Source: Ovis canadensis (taxonomy: Eukaryota > Chordata > Mammalia > Artiodactyla > Bovidae). Taken from it: a stretch of DNA of 64,000 nucleotides. The notes below the pieces were generated by a model. That model worked only from the letters and a program-made list of their open reading frames with translations, was not told the DNA's origin and made no database searches. Position numbers and translations under genes: made by a program. This document shows positions 42,831 to 53,815 of this stretch, in pieces. The first letter of the stretch is position 1, and the number at the start of each line of letters is the position of its first letter. The stretch is taken from the NCBI RefSeq assembly GCF_042477335.2, contig NC_091251.1:27172501-27236500 (forward strand), in the 5' to 3' direction.

Positions 42831-43340
42831 TGCCTCGCAGCTGCCCGGCCGGGAACTAGACCGCTCCGCTCCCTGCCCTCCCCACCCCACCCCGGAAGGC
42901 ACCCTGGGAACGGAAAGCTGGCGGCCTGCCAAGTCCCAGGGGCCCTAGAGTCCTGGAGCCCTGCCCCCGCTCCACCCTCCCCCATCCCCAGAACAAAGTA
43001 CACTCGGCCGCGGGAACATTCCAGCCCCCACAAGGCCAGGCGGGGCAGCCACCGCCCCTGCCCCCTCCACCCCCCCTGGGGGGCTGCGCAGGGCGTCTGC
43101 CGCCGCGGCCCCGGCCCCTGCCCGGCGCCCTCCCGGCCTCCGCGCCAGCCGAGCATGCACAAGCAATCGCATCGGAGGAATTCTGCCTTCTCTTCCTTCG
43201 CCGTCGGGACACGACGCTAAAAAGGCGTGGGACGCGGAGGGCGGAGCAGATGCCTGGCCGGGCGCGGGTCCCCGCGGGCGCAGAGCCGGAGCCACGTTCT
43301 CCGCGGCGCCAGCGCTGGGCAGAGCCGGCTCCAGGGCGCA
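42831..43340. promoter_or_regulatory. CpG island, candidate promoter
   Basis: About 510 bp of very GC-rich DNA with dense CpG (for example GCCGCCGCGGCCCC and GCGGGCGCAGAGCCGG words), in sharp contrast to the surrounding AT-rich repeats and free of recognisable SINE or LINE sequence. It contains GAACATTCCAG (a TEAD-like word) and GCTAAAAAGGCG near 43216, one base from an SRF-type CArG box or a weak TATA element. Long open frames on both strands here follow from GC richness and are not evidence of coding. Which strand it would serve, and which gene, cannot be seen from this window. Confidence 0.6.
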
Positions 43341-43344
43341 CTGG

Positions 43345-44230
43345 GCCCCCAGCCTCACTTTATTTCTTTATGAGAAATTAACACATGCTTTTGTTAAAAA
43401 AAAAAAAAAGACAAGTAGAACTAGAAGAAAGCTTTCCATTCATCCTACCACTCAGACAATTGCTATTAATTTTGGTTATGTCCTTGCAGAGTTATGTACA
43501 TAAGAACACACAGATGTATATTGACATGAAAGGGATCGTGCTGTTATTGTTTGTTTTTAAAGTAAGAGACTTTAGGTTTTAGAGCAGTTTTAGGTTTACA
43601 GCAAATTGAAGAGAGTGCAGTTTCTGTATTTGCCTCCATCCCCCCGCCCCCACACACCATTTTCCATTATGAGTAACGTCTTGTGTTGATGTGGTACTTG
43701 TGTTACAATTGATGGGCCAATATTGATACACTATTGTGAACTAAAACCCATAGCTTAATTAAGGTTCACTCTTCGTGCTGCAAAGTTCCAAGTTTTGATA
43801 AAGGCATAACTTCTGTATCCACCACAACAGTACCACACAGAATCATTTTACTACACTAAAAATCCCACATGCTCTACTTATTATTCATCTGTACCCCGAG
43901 ACCCCTTGCAGACATTGATCTTTTTACTGTTTCTCTAGTTGTTTTCTAGAATGCCTTATCACTGGAGTCACACATAAGTAGCCTTTTCAGGAGGGCTTCT
44001 TTCACTGAACAATATTCTTTTCAGCTTCCTTGTCTTTTCATAGATTAATAACTCATTTCTTTTTATGGCTGAATAATATTCCATTGTATGAATGTACCAC
44101 TGTTTGTTTATCTATTTACCTCTGCAAGAACATCTTGGTTGCTCCCAGTTTGGGGCAGTTATAAATAGGCTGCTGTAAACATTCATGTGTAGGTTTATTA
44201 TACTGTTTTCTAACTTCCTTTTTTCAGTTA
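43345..44230 (-). mobile_element. L1 3' UTR and ORF2 end
   Basis: Plus-strand order TTTTAGAGCAGTTTTAGGTT, GTTACAATTGATGGGCCAAT, GATCTTTTTACTGTTTCTCT, GTAGCCTTTTCAGGAGGGCT and GGCTGAATAATATTCCATTG: an antisense mammalian L1. Confidence 0.85.
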
Positions 44231-44394
44231 CCTTATGACTGGCTTTTGGTGTTATAGATGTCTATCATCATTTTAACCATCACATGGTTCTATTACAGTT
44301 TAGTTAACCAGCTCTTTTGTTGATCTTTATAGAATGTTGTCTCTAACCTCACAAATCTTCTCTAATTAGTTGGCCTACACTTGACTGTATCTTG

Positions 44395-44520
44395 TAGTTA
44401 AGGTTTAACTGACTGAGTCCTGTGTTCAAATCCTGGATACTCCACGTACTTACTGAGTGATTCTGGGCCAAGTTTTTAATTCCCTACGACTTGGTGAAAT
44501 CTGTGAAATGGAAACAGCTC
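44395..44520 (+). mobile_element. MIR SINE fragment
   Basis: GTCCTGTGTTCAAATCCTGG, ACTTACTGAGTGATTCTGGG and a TCTGTGAAATGGAAACAG block in the sense MIR order. Confidence 0.68.
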
Positions 44521-44829
44521 TTATAGTTTGTTATCTATTGCACACCTATTATGTGTCCTGAGCTAGGCAATGTGGAAATTTTCAAAGACTAAATCATATG
44601 TGTGATCTTACCCTCAAGGAACTTTGACTCAGCTCCTGATGGGGGGGATAATGCAAAGCAGAGTAATACTCATTCTTTGTGTTGTTTTCTCTGTCCCAGG
44701 CACTGCTGTGGAGCTAGAAAAAGCAGGGTTGGCATTTGAACAGATGCCTGGTTCTAACTACCATACTACCCTGCCTCTCTGTACATATAATTCCAATACA
44801 AAACAAGATGGGTCCTAAGAAAGTGGAGG

Positions 44830-45513
44830 ATCATGGCATCTGGTCCCATCACTTCATGGCAAATAGAAGGGGAAACAATGGAAACAGTGGCTATTTTCTG
44901 GGCTATGAAAATCTCTGCAGATGGTGATTGCAGCCATGAAATTAAAAGACGCTTACTCCTTGGAAGAAAAGTTATGACCAACCTAGACAGCATATTGAAA
45001 AGCAGAGATATAACTTTGTCAACAAAGGTCCGTCTAGTCAAGGCTATGGTTTATCCAGTGGTCATGTATGGATGTGAGAGTTGGACTATAAGGAAAACTG
45101 AGCGCTGAAGAATTGATGCTTGTGCACTGTGGTGTTGAAGAAGACTCTTGAGAGTCCCTTGGACTGCAAGGAGATCCAACCAGTCCATCCTAAAGGAGAT
45201 CAGTCCTGGGTGTTCATTGGTAGGACTGATGTTGAAGCTGAAACTCCAATACTTTGGCCACCTCATGTGAAGAGTTGACTCATTGGAAAAGACCCTGATG
45301 CTGGGAGGGATTGGGGGCAGGAGGAGAAGGGGATGAGAGAGGAGGAGAAGGGGATGAGAGAGGATGAGATGGTTGGATGGCATCACCGACTCAATGGGCA
45401 TGGGTTTGGGTGAACTCTGGGAGTTGGTGATGGACAGGGAGGCCTGGCATGCTGCGGTTCATGGGATCACAAAGAGTCAGACACGACTGAGTGACTGAAC
45501 TGAACTGAACAGA
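44830..45513 (+). mobile_element. BovB LINE 3' part
   Basis: Starts at GATCATGGCATCTGGTCCCA and ends with GAACTGAAC repeats. Stops break the polyprotein near 45106. A 20-bp block with GGAGGAGAAGGGGATGAGAG is duplicated in tandem at about 45315-45355. Confidence 0.93.
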
Positions 45514-45619
45514 AGAAAGTGGAGATGAAGAAAGGTGAGAATACAAGGGACCCAGTGATAGCTTCCACCTGGGCACACCAGGCAAGACTTTTATGTTAAA
45601 ATCCATTCTCTTAACACCA

Positions 45620-46830
45620 GAAAAGCTTATCTACACCAGGCCCAGCACCAAGCATCAGATGAATAAAGAGGCAAATAAAACCAATGGGGAGCATACAATC
45701 TGGCGAGAGAGGGAACAAAGTCAACATGCAAATATCAAATGACAGATTGTGATACAAGTCGAGAAGGAAGTACTGGCTGCTGTACTGTTAGATAGAGGAG
45801 GGTATAGCAGGGGCTTGTCTTAAGGTGGTCTGGGAAGGTGTCTGGAAGGAGGTGACCTTGAAACACAGGAAACTGTGGGGTGAGGAATCAGCCACATGAG
45901 GAGTTGTGTGGAATATTAGAGCAGCAAGAACAAGCAAAGGCGTGGAGATAGAAGGGGGTGTTGGGTGTGTTCTGAATTCTGTCAGAAGCTAGTATGAAAG
46001 GAGCTCAGGAAGCAAGGGGAAAATGACTAAAGATGAAGTTGCAGAGTAGAAATGGACCGGTTTCTAAGAACTTTCCAACTTAAAAGAACTCCTGAGAATG
46101 GCTGGGCAGCCTGGGACAAGAGGACCTATTCTCTGTGCACCTGTTAGGGACCAGGCTCCGTACTGGGCTGCTCACATAGTACTGTATTTGACCATTCCGA
46201 CAACCTACTCTACAGGTGAGGAGACTTAGGCTTGAGTTTTATTCCAGGGGCAGCAGGAACCCACTGAATGATTTTAAGCACAGTAGCATGGCTGGGCAGA
46301 GAAGGCAATGGCACCCCACTCCAGTACTCTTGCCTGGAAAATCCCATGGACAGAGGAGCCTGGTGAGCTGCAGTCCATGGGGTCGCTAAGAGTCGGACAC
46401 GACTGAGCAACTTCACTTTCACTTTCATGCATTGGAGAAGGAAATGGCAACCCACTCCAGTGTTCTTGCCTGGAGAATCCCAGGGACGAGGGAGCCTGGT
46501 GGGCTGCTGTCTATGGGGTCGCACCGAGTCGGACACGACTGAAGCAACTTAGCAGCAGCAGCAGCAGCATAGCTGGGTTGATATGGTAACAAGATCTGGC
46601 TGGTTGCTCTGTGAGTCTCGGTGTGCAGGTTTGCAAGGGAGGAACAGAGGGACAAGTGAAGGGACTGTGCAGTCAACCGGGTAAGAGAAAAGGGGAGGGG
46701 GAGGAAAGGAGGAAAAATGAGAGAGGGAGGGAGAGAGACAGTTGGGCTAGTGTGATGACAGAGAGTGAGCTGGATCTATCTGAGCCATCTGAAGTTGAAA
46801 GGAGGTGCTGATGGATTGGTAAGTAGAGGA
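45620..46830 (-). mobile_element. L2-like old LINE, split
   Basis: GGTGGTCTGGGAAGGTGTCT, AGGTGACCTTGAAACACAGG, ATGATTTTAAGCACAGTAGC in the antisense L2 order, interrupted by BOV-A2 and ending in a GA-rich block at 46680-46740. Identity with L2 is good in the first half, uncertain in the second. Confidence 0.55.
46297..46566 (+). mobile_element. BOV-A2 SINE with (AGC)n tail
   Basis: Two Bov-A units, five AGC units at the end, and near-identical flanks GCATGGCTGGG (46286-46296) and GCATAGCTGGG (46567-46577), which mark the target duplication with one difference. Confidence 0.95.
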
Positions 46831-46837
46831 AGGGAGC

Positions 46838-46995
46838 TGGTATATGCTCGTTGTAAATAATTCAAGAAAGTATAAAGAAGAAATCATTTAAAATTCTCTA
46901 AAAGCCAGCTTCCCAGAGAGAACTACTCTACTGACTTTCATCGGAACATCCTTCTGACCGTCTTTCTATATCTGGATAGGATAAATACATGGGCT
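46838..46995 (-). mobile_element. Old L1-like 3' fragment
   Basis: TCGTTGTAAATAATTCAAGA, then CCAGAGAGAACTACTCTAC and a CCGTCTTTCTATATCTGG block, resembling the piece at 11345-11600. Confidence 0.5.
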
Positions 46996-48109
46996 CTTTC
47001 AGTTGTAAAACAACAAGCAACGATCCACTCAAGCTAACTTATGTAACAAGGACTGTGCTGTGAGGAGTCAGGGATATCTCCCAGAACTGCAGTCAGTGAT
47101 GCTTCATGAGACCTGGAAGGAGTGCAGAAAGCCAGGAATTCAGGCACCTCTTTCCTCTCCTTCACTCTGCCTGCCTGCTCTTGTCTTCTCAGCATTTTGC
47201 TTGATTAAAAGGCACATAATCTCTGCCATAAGTTCCTTCCCTGACTTTGTATCTCTCTCCTCATATCAAGTACCTAACAAGGGTGGGCTGACATCACCCT
47301 GCCAGAGATCCCATCTTCTGGAGGCGGACAGAGGATCCAGTGTACTAGTGATGCGATGGTCCATGCTTTATAACATGCAGATCCAGGTAGGATGATGTTA
47401 GGTGATGGGAAGATGAGGAAGTGCCCTAGGTCGCTTCTTTTATCTCAAGGAAGGGCTTCCCTGGTGGCTCAGATGGTAATGAGTGAGGTTGTCAGGTGAG
47501 AAGCTGAGAGCAGAGTGGGGACAGGTATGGGAGGTTTCTCGCAAGATGAGATGAAATAGTTATCTCTGAGAGCAGAGATGTGAATTTATAAGGATTAATG
47601 CTGATGGCCCACTTGAGGTTTGTGGTCATGAATTTGAAGAGAGATTAGTGAGCGTAATTGTGTGTTCCTCCAGCCACTTCTGGCTGCTCAGGCGCAGATG
47701 TGAGGTGCAGGAAATTAGCTTTTACCATTTTTCAGGCAATAAGATGAGGAAGAGTAGGGCAAGGAGGGAGTAAAGTGATGGGCTGTGGAATCTAAAGAGA
47801 TAATGAAGAAAATGAGGAGATGAGCAAAGTGATGGGCCGTGAAAGTGTTGAGGAGTCTCCCTGGGGTTGAAGAATTATTTGAATCAGGGTGAAAGAGTAA
47901 GACAGCTGGAAAGATTAGAGGAAATGGCCAAAGAGTGGGATGCTGGAAACTAATTTTAAAGGTAGTAACAGTGTTATTGATGACAGTCAGGGGTATGACC
48001 ATGGCAGAGAACGCAGGTTGCGTGGAGGATGAAATAGTTGGAGGTGAAGAAATCAGGAACCTAAGATGCCAGCCTCTCACCTGGCCCCTAGGGGTTCTCA
48101 CCTGGTGAT
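46996..48109. other. Mostly unassigned; 29-bp Bov-tA head at 47453
   Basis: 47453-47481 is an isolated Bov-tA head (GGGCTTCCCTGGTGGCTCAG) followed by unrelated sequence. The purine-rich stretch 47480-48080 may be old LINE but I cannot place it. Confidence 0.4.
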
Positions 48110-48496
48110 ATTCACACCTCTTGGGTAGTCCCTCTCACATTCAATAGACCTGATTTGTGTAACGAATGACTGTATAGGACTTCCAAGGCTAGGCTGTAAA
48201 AGACTTACAGCTTCTGTCTCTTGGGAGAAGCCAGCTGCTACTCAAGGTGCAAGAACTTTCTCTATGTGGCAGGAACCAACCAATGCTCACTTGCCAGGCA
48301 TGTTTCTGAGCCACCCTGGAAGGCAGCCTTTCTGTCCTGGTGAAGGCTTCGGATGACTGTGACAGCTCCAGAAGACAGACCGCACATCCTCAGAGACTCT
48401 AAACCAGAATCACTGTCTAAGGTGCTTATGAGTTCTTGACCCAGAGAAAGTGCATGAGACAATAAATGCTTTTGTTTGAAGTTTTGTGGTAATTTA
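48110..48496 (+). mobile_element. MLT1-like LTR, cut by BovB
   Basis: GGGAGAAGCCAGCTGCTACT, AATAAA at 48461-48466 and TTTTGTGGTAATTTATCAC. The expected LTR end (TTACACACCAATAGATAAG) reappears at 49766 after the BovB, so the BovB landed near the LTR 3' end. Subfamily uncertain. Confidence 0.6.
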
Positions 48497-49764
48497 TCAC
48501 ATGCTAGCAAAGTAATGCTCAAAATTCTCCAAGCCAGGATTCAACAGTACATGAACCGTGAACTTCCAGATGTTCAAGCTGGGTTTAGAAAAGTCCAGAG
48601 AACCAGAAATCAAATTGCCAACATCCATTGGATCATCAAAAAAACAAGAGAGTTCCAGAAAAATATCTACTTCTGCTTTATTGACTACGCCAAGGCCTTT
48701 GATTGTGAGGATCACAACCAACTGTGGAAAATTCTGAAAGAGATGGGAATACCAGACCACCTGACCTGCCTCCTGAGAAATTTGTATGCAGGTCAAGAAG
48801 CAACAGTTAGAACCAAACATGGAACAACAGACTGGTTCCAAATAGGGAAAGGAGTACATCAAGGCTGTATATTATCTCCCTGCTTATTTAACTTATATGC
48901 AGATTACATCATGAGAAACACTGGGCTGGAAGAAGCACAAGCTGGAATAAAGATTGCTGAGAGAAATATCAATAACCTCAGATATGCAGATGACACTACC
49001 CTTATGGCAGAAAGTGAAGAAGAACTTAAGAGCCTCTTGAAGAAAGTGAAAGAGGAGAGTGAAAAAGTTGGCTTAAAGCTCAACATTCAGAAAACAAAGA
49101 TCATGGCATCAGGTCCCATCACTCATGGCAAATAGATAGGGAAACAGTGGAAACAGTGAGAGACTATTTTGGGGGGCTCCAAAATCACTGCAGATGGTGA
49201 CTGCAGCCATGAAATTAAAAGACGCTTGCTTCGTGAAAGAAAAATTATGACCAACCTAGACATGCATTAAAAAGCAGAGACATTACATTGCCGGAAAAGG
49301 TCCGTCTAGTCAAAGCTATGGTTTTTCCAGTAGTCCTGTATGGATGTGAGACCTGGACTATAAAGAAAGCTAAGCGCCGAAGAATTGATGCTTTTGAACT
49401 ATGTTGTTGGAGAAGACTCGTGAGAGTCCCTTGTACAAGGAGATCCAACCAGTCCATCCTAAAGGAGATCAGTCCTGAATATTCCTTGGAAGTCCTGATG
49501 CTGAAGCTGAAAATCCAATACTTTGGCCACCTGATGTGAAGAACTGATTCACTGGAAAAAAAATCCTGATGCTAGGAAAGATTGAAGGAGGGAGAAGAAG
49601 GGGACGACAGAAGATGAGATGGTTGGGTAGCATCACCGACTCAATGGGCATGAGTTTGAGTAAACTCCGGGAGTTGGTGATGGACGAGGAGGCCTGGTGT
49701 ACTGCAGTCCATGGGGTTGCAAAGAGTTGGACATGACTGAGTGACTGAACTGACTGACTGATTA
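48497..49764 (+). mobile_element. BovB LINE, about 1.27 kb
   Basis: 5' truncated at CACATGCTAGCAAAGTAATG, continuing through the whole reverse transcriptase core to the 3' polyprotein end and a short GACTGACTGA tail. Flanks suggest insertion into the MLT1 LTR. Confidence 0.94.
48509..49135 (+). pseudogene. BovB reverse transcriptase fragment, best preserved frame
   Basis: An uninterrupted frame of about 209 codons in this window of the element (the first ten codons of the 219-codon frame starting at 48476 are flanking LTR sequence). In that numbering motif A (FIDYAKAFD) is at residues 68-76, motif B (QGCILSPCLF) at 129-138 and the catalytic YADD at 170-173, all intact. The N-terminal endonuclease is missing and the C-terminal domain is shifted out of frame after 49130, so it cannot give a functional protein. 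Confidence 0.92.
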
Positions 49765-49866
49765 CACACCAATAGATAAGAAATGCGGAACCTGGAAAGC
49801 TAGGATGTTGTATGAGTCTTTGATGGATGCTGGTTGAAAAATAGTTAGGTTCTAATGATGGAGAAG

Positions 49867-50080
49867 GGGTTCCTTCATAGCTCAGTTGCTAAATCATCTG
49901 TGTGCAATGCAGGAGACCTGGGTTTGATTCCTGGGTCTGGAAGATCCCCTGGAGAAGGAAATGGCAACCCCCTCCAGTATTCTTGCCTGGAGAATCCCAT
50001 GGACAGAGGAGCCTGGCGGGCTACAGTCCACGGGGTCGCAAGAGTCGGACACGACTGAGTGACTAAACCACCACCACCAG
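49867..50080 (+). mobile_element. Bov-tA SINE
   Basis: Head GGTTCCTTCATAGCTCAGTT, complete body, and a CCACCACCACC tail. Confidence 0.94.
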
Positions 50081-50381
50081 TGATGGAGAGAGAGCTGAGA
50101 GCCAGGCCTTAAGTCTTCAAGGAGTGAGGCAGAGTGGCCATCAGGCTGGGAAAGACTTCAAGAGGAATAGCGGTAGTAGAGTCTAAGGACACAACTTCAA
50201 GGGAACAGGGATTTGTAGGGAAAAGAAAGGAATAAGTCTAGAAAAGGTAAAGGAGAGCAGAGAGGACCCCCACGCTCCCTATGGGCCTATATAAGGGAAA
50301 AATCATCTGCTACACAAGAAAGAAAACCATGTCCTCAGAGAGAATGAGATTTTAGTGTAAGCAAGAAGTGCTTCTCCATCT

Positions 50382-51446
50382 TTGGCTGCAAAGAATATAA
50401 TCAATCTGATTTCGGTGTTGACCATCTGGTGATGTCCATGTGTAGAGTCTTCTCTTGTGTTGTTGGAAGAGGGTGTTTGCTATGACCAGTGCATTTTCTT
50501 GGCAAAACTCTATTAGTCTTTGCTCTGCTTCATTTTGCATTCCAAGGCCAAATTTGCCTGTTACTCCAGGTGTTTCTTGACTTCCTACTTTTGCATTCCA
50601 GTCCCCTATAATGAAAAGGACATCTTTTTTGGGTGTTAGTTCTACAAGGTCTTATAGGTCTTCATAGAACCGTTCAGCTTCAGCTTCTTCAGCATTACTG
50701 GTTGGGGCATAGGCTTGGATTACTGTGATATTGAATGGTTTGCCTTGGAAATGAACAGAGATCATTCTGTCGTTTTTGAGATTGCATCCAAGTACTGCAT
50801 TTTGGACTCTTTTGTTGACCATGATGGCTACTCCATTTCTTCTGAGGGATTCCTGCCCTCAGTAGTAGATATAATGGTCATCTGAGTTAAATTCACCCAT
50901 TCCAGTCCATTTTAGTTTGCTGATTCCTAGAATGTCGACGTTCACTCTTGCCATCTCTTGTTTGACCACTTCCAATTTGCCTTGATTCATGGACCTGACA
51001 TTCCAGGTTCCTATGCAATATTGCTCTTTACAGCATCGGACCTTGCTTCTATCACCAGTCACATCCACACCTGGGTATTGTTTTTGATTTGGCTCCATCC
51101 CTTCATTCTTTCTGGAGTTATTTCTCCACTGATCTGCGGTAGCGTGTTGGGCACCTACTGACCTGGGGAGTTCCTCTTTCAGTATCCTAACATTTTGCCT
51201 TTTCATACTGTTCATGGGGTTCTCAAGGCAAGAATACTGAAGTGGCTTGCCATTCCCTTCTCCAGTGGACCACATTCTGTCAGACCTCTCCACCATGACC
51301 CACCTGTCTTGGGTTGCCCTGCGGGCATGGCTTAGTTTCATTGAGTTAGACAAGGCTGTGGTCCTAGTGTGATTAGATTGACTAGTTTTCTGTGAGTATG
51401 GTTTCAGTGTGTCTGCCCTCTGATGCCCTCTTGCAACACCTACCAT
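50382..51446 (-). pseudogene. BovB APE-type endonuclease fragment
   Basis: The minus strand frame starting at 51446 holds CIGTWNVRSM (residues 144-153) and GISKLKWTGMGEF (174-186), and after a stop at 50859-50861 continues in the same frame into VLFIIGDWNAKVG and YTWTSPDGQHRNQIDYIL. A second stop lies in the YEDL-DLVEL region. From memory the family has Glu where this copy has Lys-177, in the motif that supplies the catalytic acid, so the domain would be inactive even without the stops. Confidence 0.85.
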
Positions 51447-51519
51447 CTTACTTGGGTTTCTCTTACCTTGGGCTTGTGTATCGCTTTACGGCTGCTCCAG
51501 CAAAGTGCAGCCGCTGCTC

Positions 51520-51830
51520 CTTACCTTGGACGGGGGGTATCTCCTCACTGCCGCCCTTCCTGACCTTCAACGTGGGATAGCTCCTCTAGGCCCCCCTGCG
51601 CCTCCTGGCCACCGCCCCTGGCCTCGAGCGCGGAGTGGGTCCTCCCGGCCACCACCCCTGACCTTGGACTCGGGATAGCTCCTCTTGGCTGTTCCTGTGT
51701 CGTCTCAGCCTGGCACTCTCAGCCGCTGCCCCTGACTTCGGAAGTGGGGTAACGCCTCTTGGCCACTGCCCTTCGGGCATGGGGTCCCCCCGGCTTCTGC
51801 CCCTGACCTCGGACGTGGGGTAGCTCCTCT
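51520..51830 (-). repeat. GC-rich BovB leader with six diverged 26-bp motifs
   Basis: A GACCTCGGACGTGGGGTAGC-type word recurs near 51522, 51561, 51621, 51660, 51733 and 51804 (plus-strand reading), at irregular spacing and with CpG-rich filler. This is BovB 5' UTR and probably carries its internal promoter. Confidence 0.8.
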
Positions 51831-51870
51831 CGCCCGCGCTGAGTGCACCAGTCGCAGCCGCCCGCGCTAA

Positions 51871-52478
51871 GGATTCAGGCTTTATTTTGGGGGCTCCAAA
51901 ATCACTGCAGATGGTGATTGCAGCCATGAAATTAAAAGACGCTTACTCCTTGGAAGAAAAGTTATGACCAACCTAGATAGCATATTCAAAAGCAGAGACA
52001 CTACTTTGCCGACTAAGGTCCGTCTAGTCAAGGCTATAGTTTTTTCTGTGGTCATGTATGGATGTGAGAGTTGGACTGTGAAGAAGGCAGAGTGCCAAAG
52101 AATTGATGCTTTTGAACTGTGGTGTTGGAGAAGACTCTTGAGAGTCCCTTGGACTGCAAGGAGATCCGACCAGTCCATTCTGAAGGAGATCAACCCTGGG
52201 ATTTCTTTGGAAGGAATGATGCTAAAGCTGAAACTCCAATACTTTGGCCACCTCATGGGAAGAGTTAACTCACTGGAAAAGACTCTGATGCTGGGAGGGA
52301 TTGGGGGCAGGAGGAGAAAGGGACGACAGAGGATGAGATGGCTGGATGGCATCACTGACTCGATGGAAATGAGTCTGAGTGAACTCCGGGAGTTGGTGAT
52401 GGACAGGGAGGCCTGGCATGCTGCGATTCATGGGGTCACAAAGAGTCGGACATGACTGAGCGACTGAACTGAACTAAA
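51871..52478 (+). mobile_element. BovB LINE 3' part of the same insertion
   Basis: Starts at TTTATTTTGGGGGCTCC, carries a 163-codon open frame for the polyprotein C-terminus (51964-52452) and ends GACTGAACTGAACTAAA. Joined head-to-head with the inverted 5' part. Confidence 0.94.
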
Positions 52479-52484
52479 TCATTA

Positions 52485-53190
52485 ATTTTCAAATTTATAC
52501 CAAACTTGCATTCTTGGACTAACACAAACTTTCATGATACATAATCTTTTGTATATGTTGTTATTTTTCTGTTATTTTGTTTAGAGATTTTTGCACCTGT
52601 GTTCATTAGTGAGATTTGCTTAAACTCTTCCTTTCATTTATTATCCTTGTTTTAGTAACAAGGTTATGCTGATCTCAGAATTTAAGTTTGGGTATGTTTC
52701 CTCTTTTCTATATTTGGAAGAGTTTGTATAATTGTGGTATTTTTCTTTCTTAAATATTTATTAGAATTTGCCAGTTAAGCCATCTGGGATTGGAGTTTTC
52801 TTTGTTGGAAGATTTAAATCATAAATTAAATTTCTTTAATATATATAATATTATTCAGATTTTCTATTCCTGCTTTTGTTGGTTTTTGTAAGTTTTAATT
52901 TTCTAGAAACTTTCTCAACTCCCTTAAATCTTTTAGTTTATTTGAAGGCATCGAGTTGTAACTATAATGTTTATAGAATCTGTAGCAATGTCCCTTTTGA
53001 AAATGGCTAATACTGGTAATTCATGCCTTCTTTTTTTTCTTTATCAATTTTCCTAGGGGCTTTTACACTTTATTAATGTTTTCACAGAATAGTCTTTTGA
53101 CTTTAATCAATATTTTGTTGTAACTTGTCTTCTGTTGCATTAATTTCTGCTCTTATCTTTATGGATTCCTTTGTACTTTTAAAAATATAA
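52485..53190 (-). mobile_element. Old L1 ORF2
   Basis: Antisense words such as TATTTGGAAGAGTTTGTATA, AGCCATCTGGGATTGGAGTT and TTGCATTAATTTCTGCTCTT. Confidence 0.72.
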
Positions 53191-53198
53191 TTTGTTGA

Positions 53199-53778
53199 CA
53201 GACTTCCCTGGTGGTTCAATGGTTAAGAATGCACCTGCCAATGCAGGGGACACGAATTCGATCACTAGTTTGGGGAGACCCCTCAGCTGCAGAGCTTGTG
53301 CTCTAAAGCCCTTGGGCCACAATTACTGAGCCCATGTGCCACTACTACTCGGAGAGGGCAATGGCACCCCACTCCAGCACTCTTGCCTGGAAAATCCCAT
53401 GGACGGAGGAGCCTGGTAGGCTGCGGTCCATGGGGTCGCTAAGAGTTGGACATCACTGAGTGACTTCACTTTCACTTTTCACTTTCATGCATTGGAGAAG
53501 GAAATGGCAGCCCACTCCAATGTTCTTGCCTGGAGAATCCCAGGGACTGGGGAGCTTGGTGGGCTGCTGTCTACGGGGTCACACAGAGTCGGACACAACT
53601 GAAGCAACTTAGCCACTACTACTGAAGCCCCATGTGCTCAGAGCCTGTGCTCGCCAATAAAAGAAACCACCACCATGAGAAGCCTATACCCCACAAGGAA
53701 GAGTAGCCCCTGCTCACCACAGCTAGAGAAAGCCTCACATAGCAGCAAAGACCCACTACAAGCCCCCCTCCCCCCCCA
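53199..53778 (+). mobile_element. CHR-type SINE, split by BOV-A2
   Basis: Part one 53199-53349 (GACTTCCCTGGTGGTTCAAT to GCCACTACTACT) and part two 53612-53778 (to CAAAGACCCACTACAAGCC) together make a full-length CHR-type SINE. Confidence 0.93.
53350..53611 (+). mobile_element. BOV-A2 SINE inside CHR SINE
   Basis: Full dimer beginning CGGAGAGGGCAATGGCACCC. The exact 12-bp duplication GCCACTACTACT is at 53338-53349 and 53612-53623. Confidence 0.97.
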
Positions 53779-53779
53779 A

Positions 53780-53815
<36 letters not shown>

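Larger units (their letters stand above)
50370..51870 (-). mobile_element. BovB LINE 5' part, inverted relative to its 3' part
   Basis: Reads on the minus strand from a GC-rich leader (51480-51870) into the endonuclease domain and stops at about 50370 inside that domain. The 5' end of the element lies at the junction with the sense 3' part at about 51870, and the internal end faces the genomic flank. This is the arrangement expected from twin priming. Confidence 0.9.

Noticed and set aside
42581..43358. Long open frames on both strands of the CpG island (up to 193 codons)
   Set aside because: GC-rich DNA has few stops on either strand; the frames overlap, are low-complexity (Gly, Pro, Arg, Ala rich) and resemble no protein I know.
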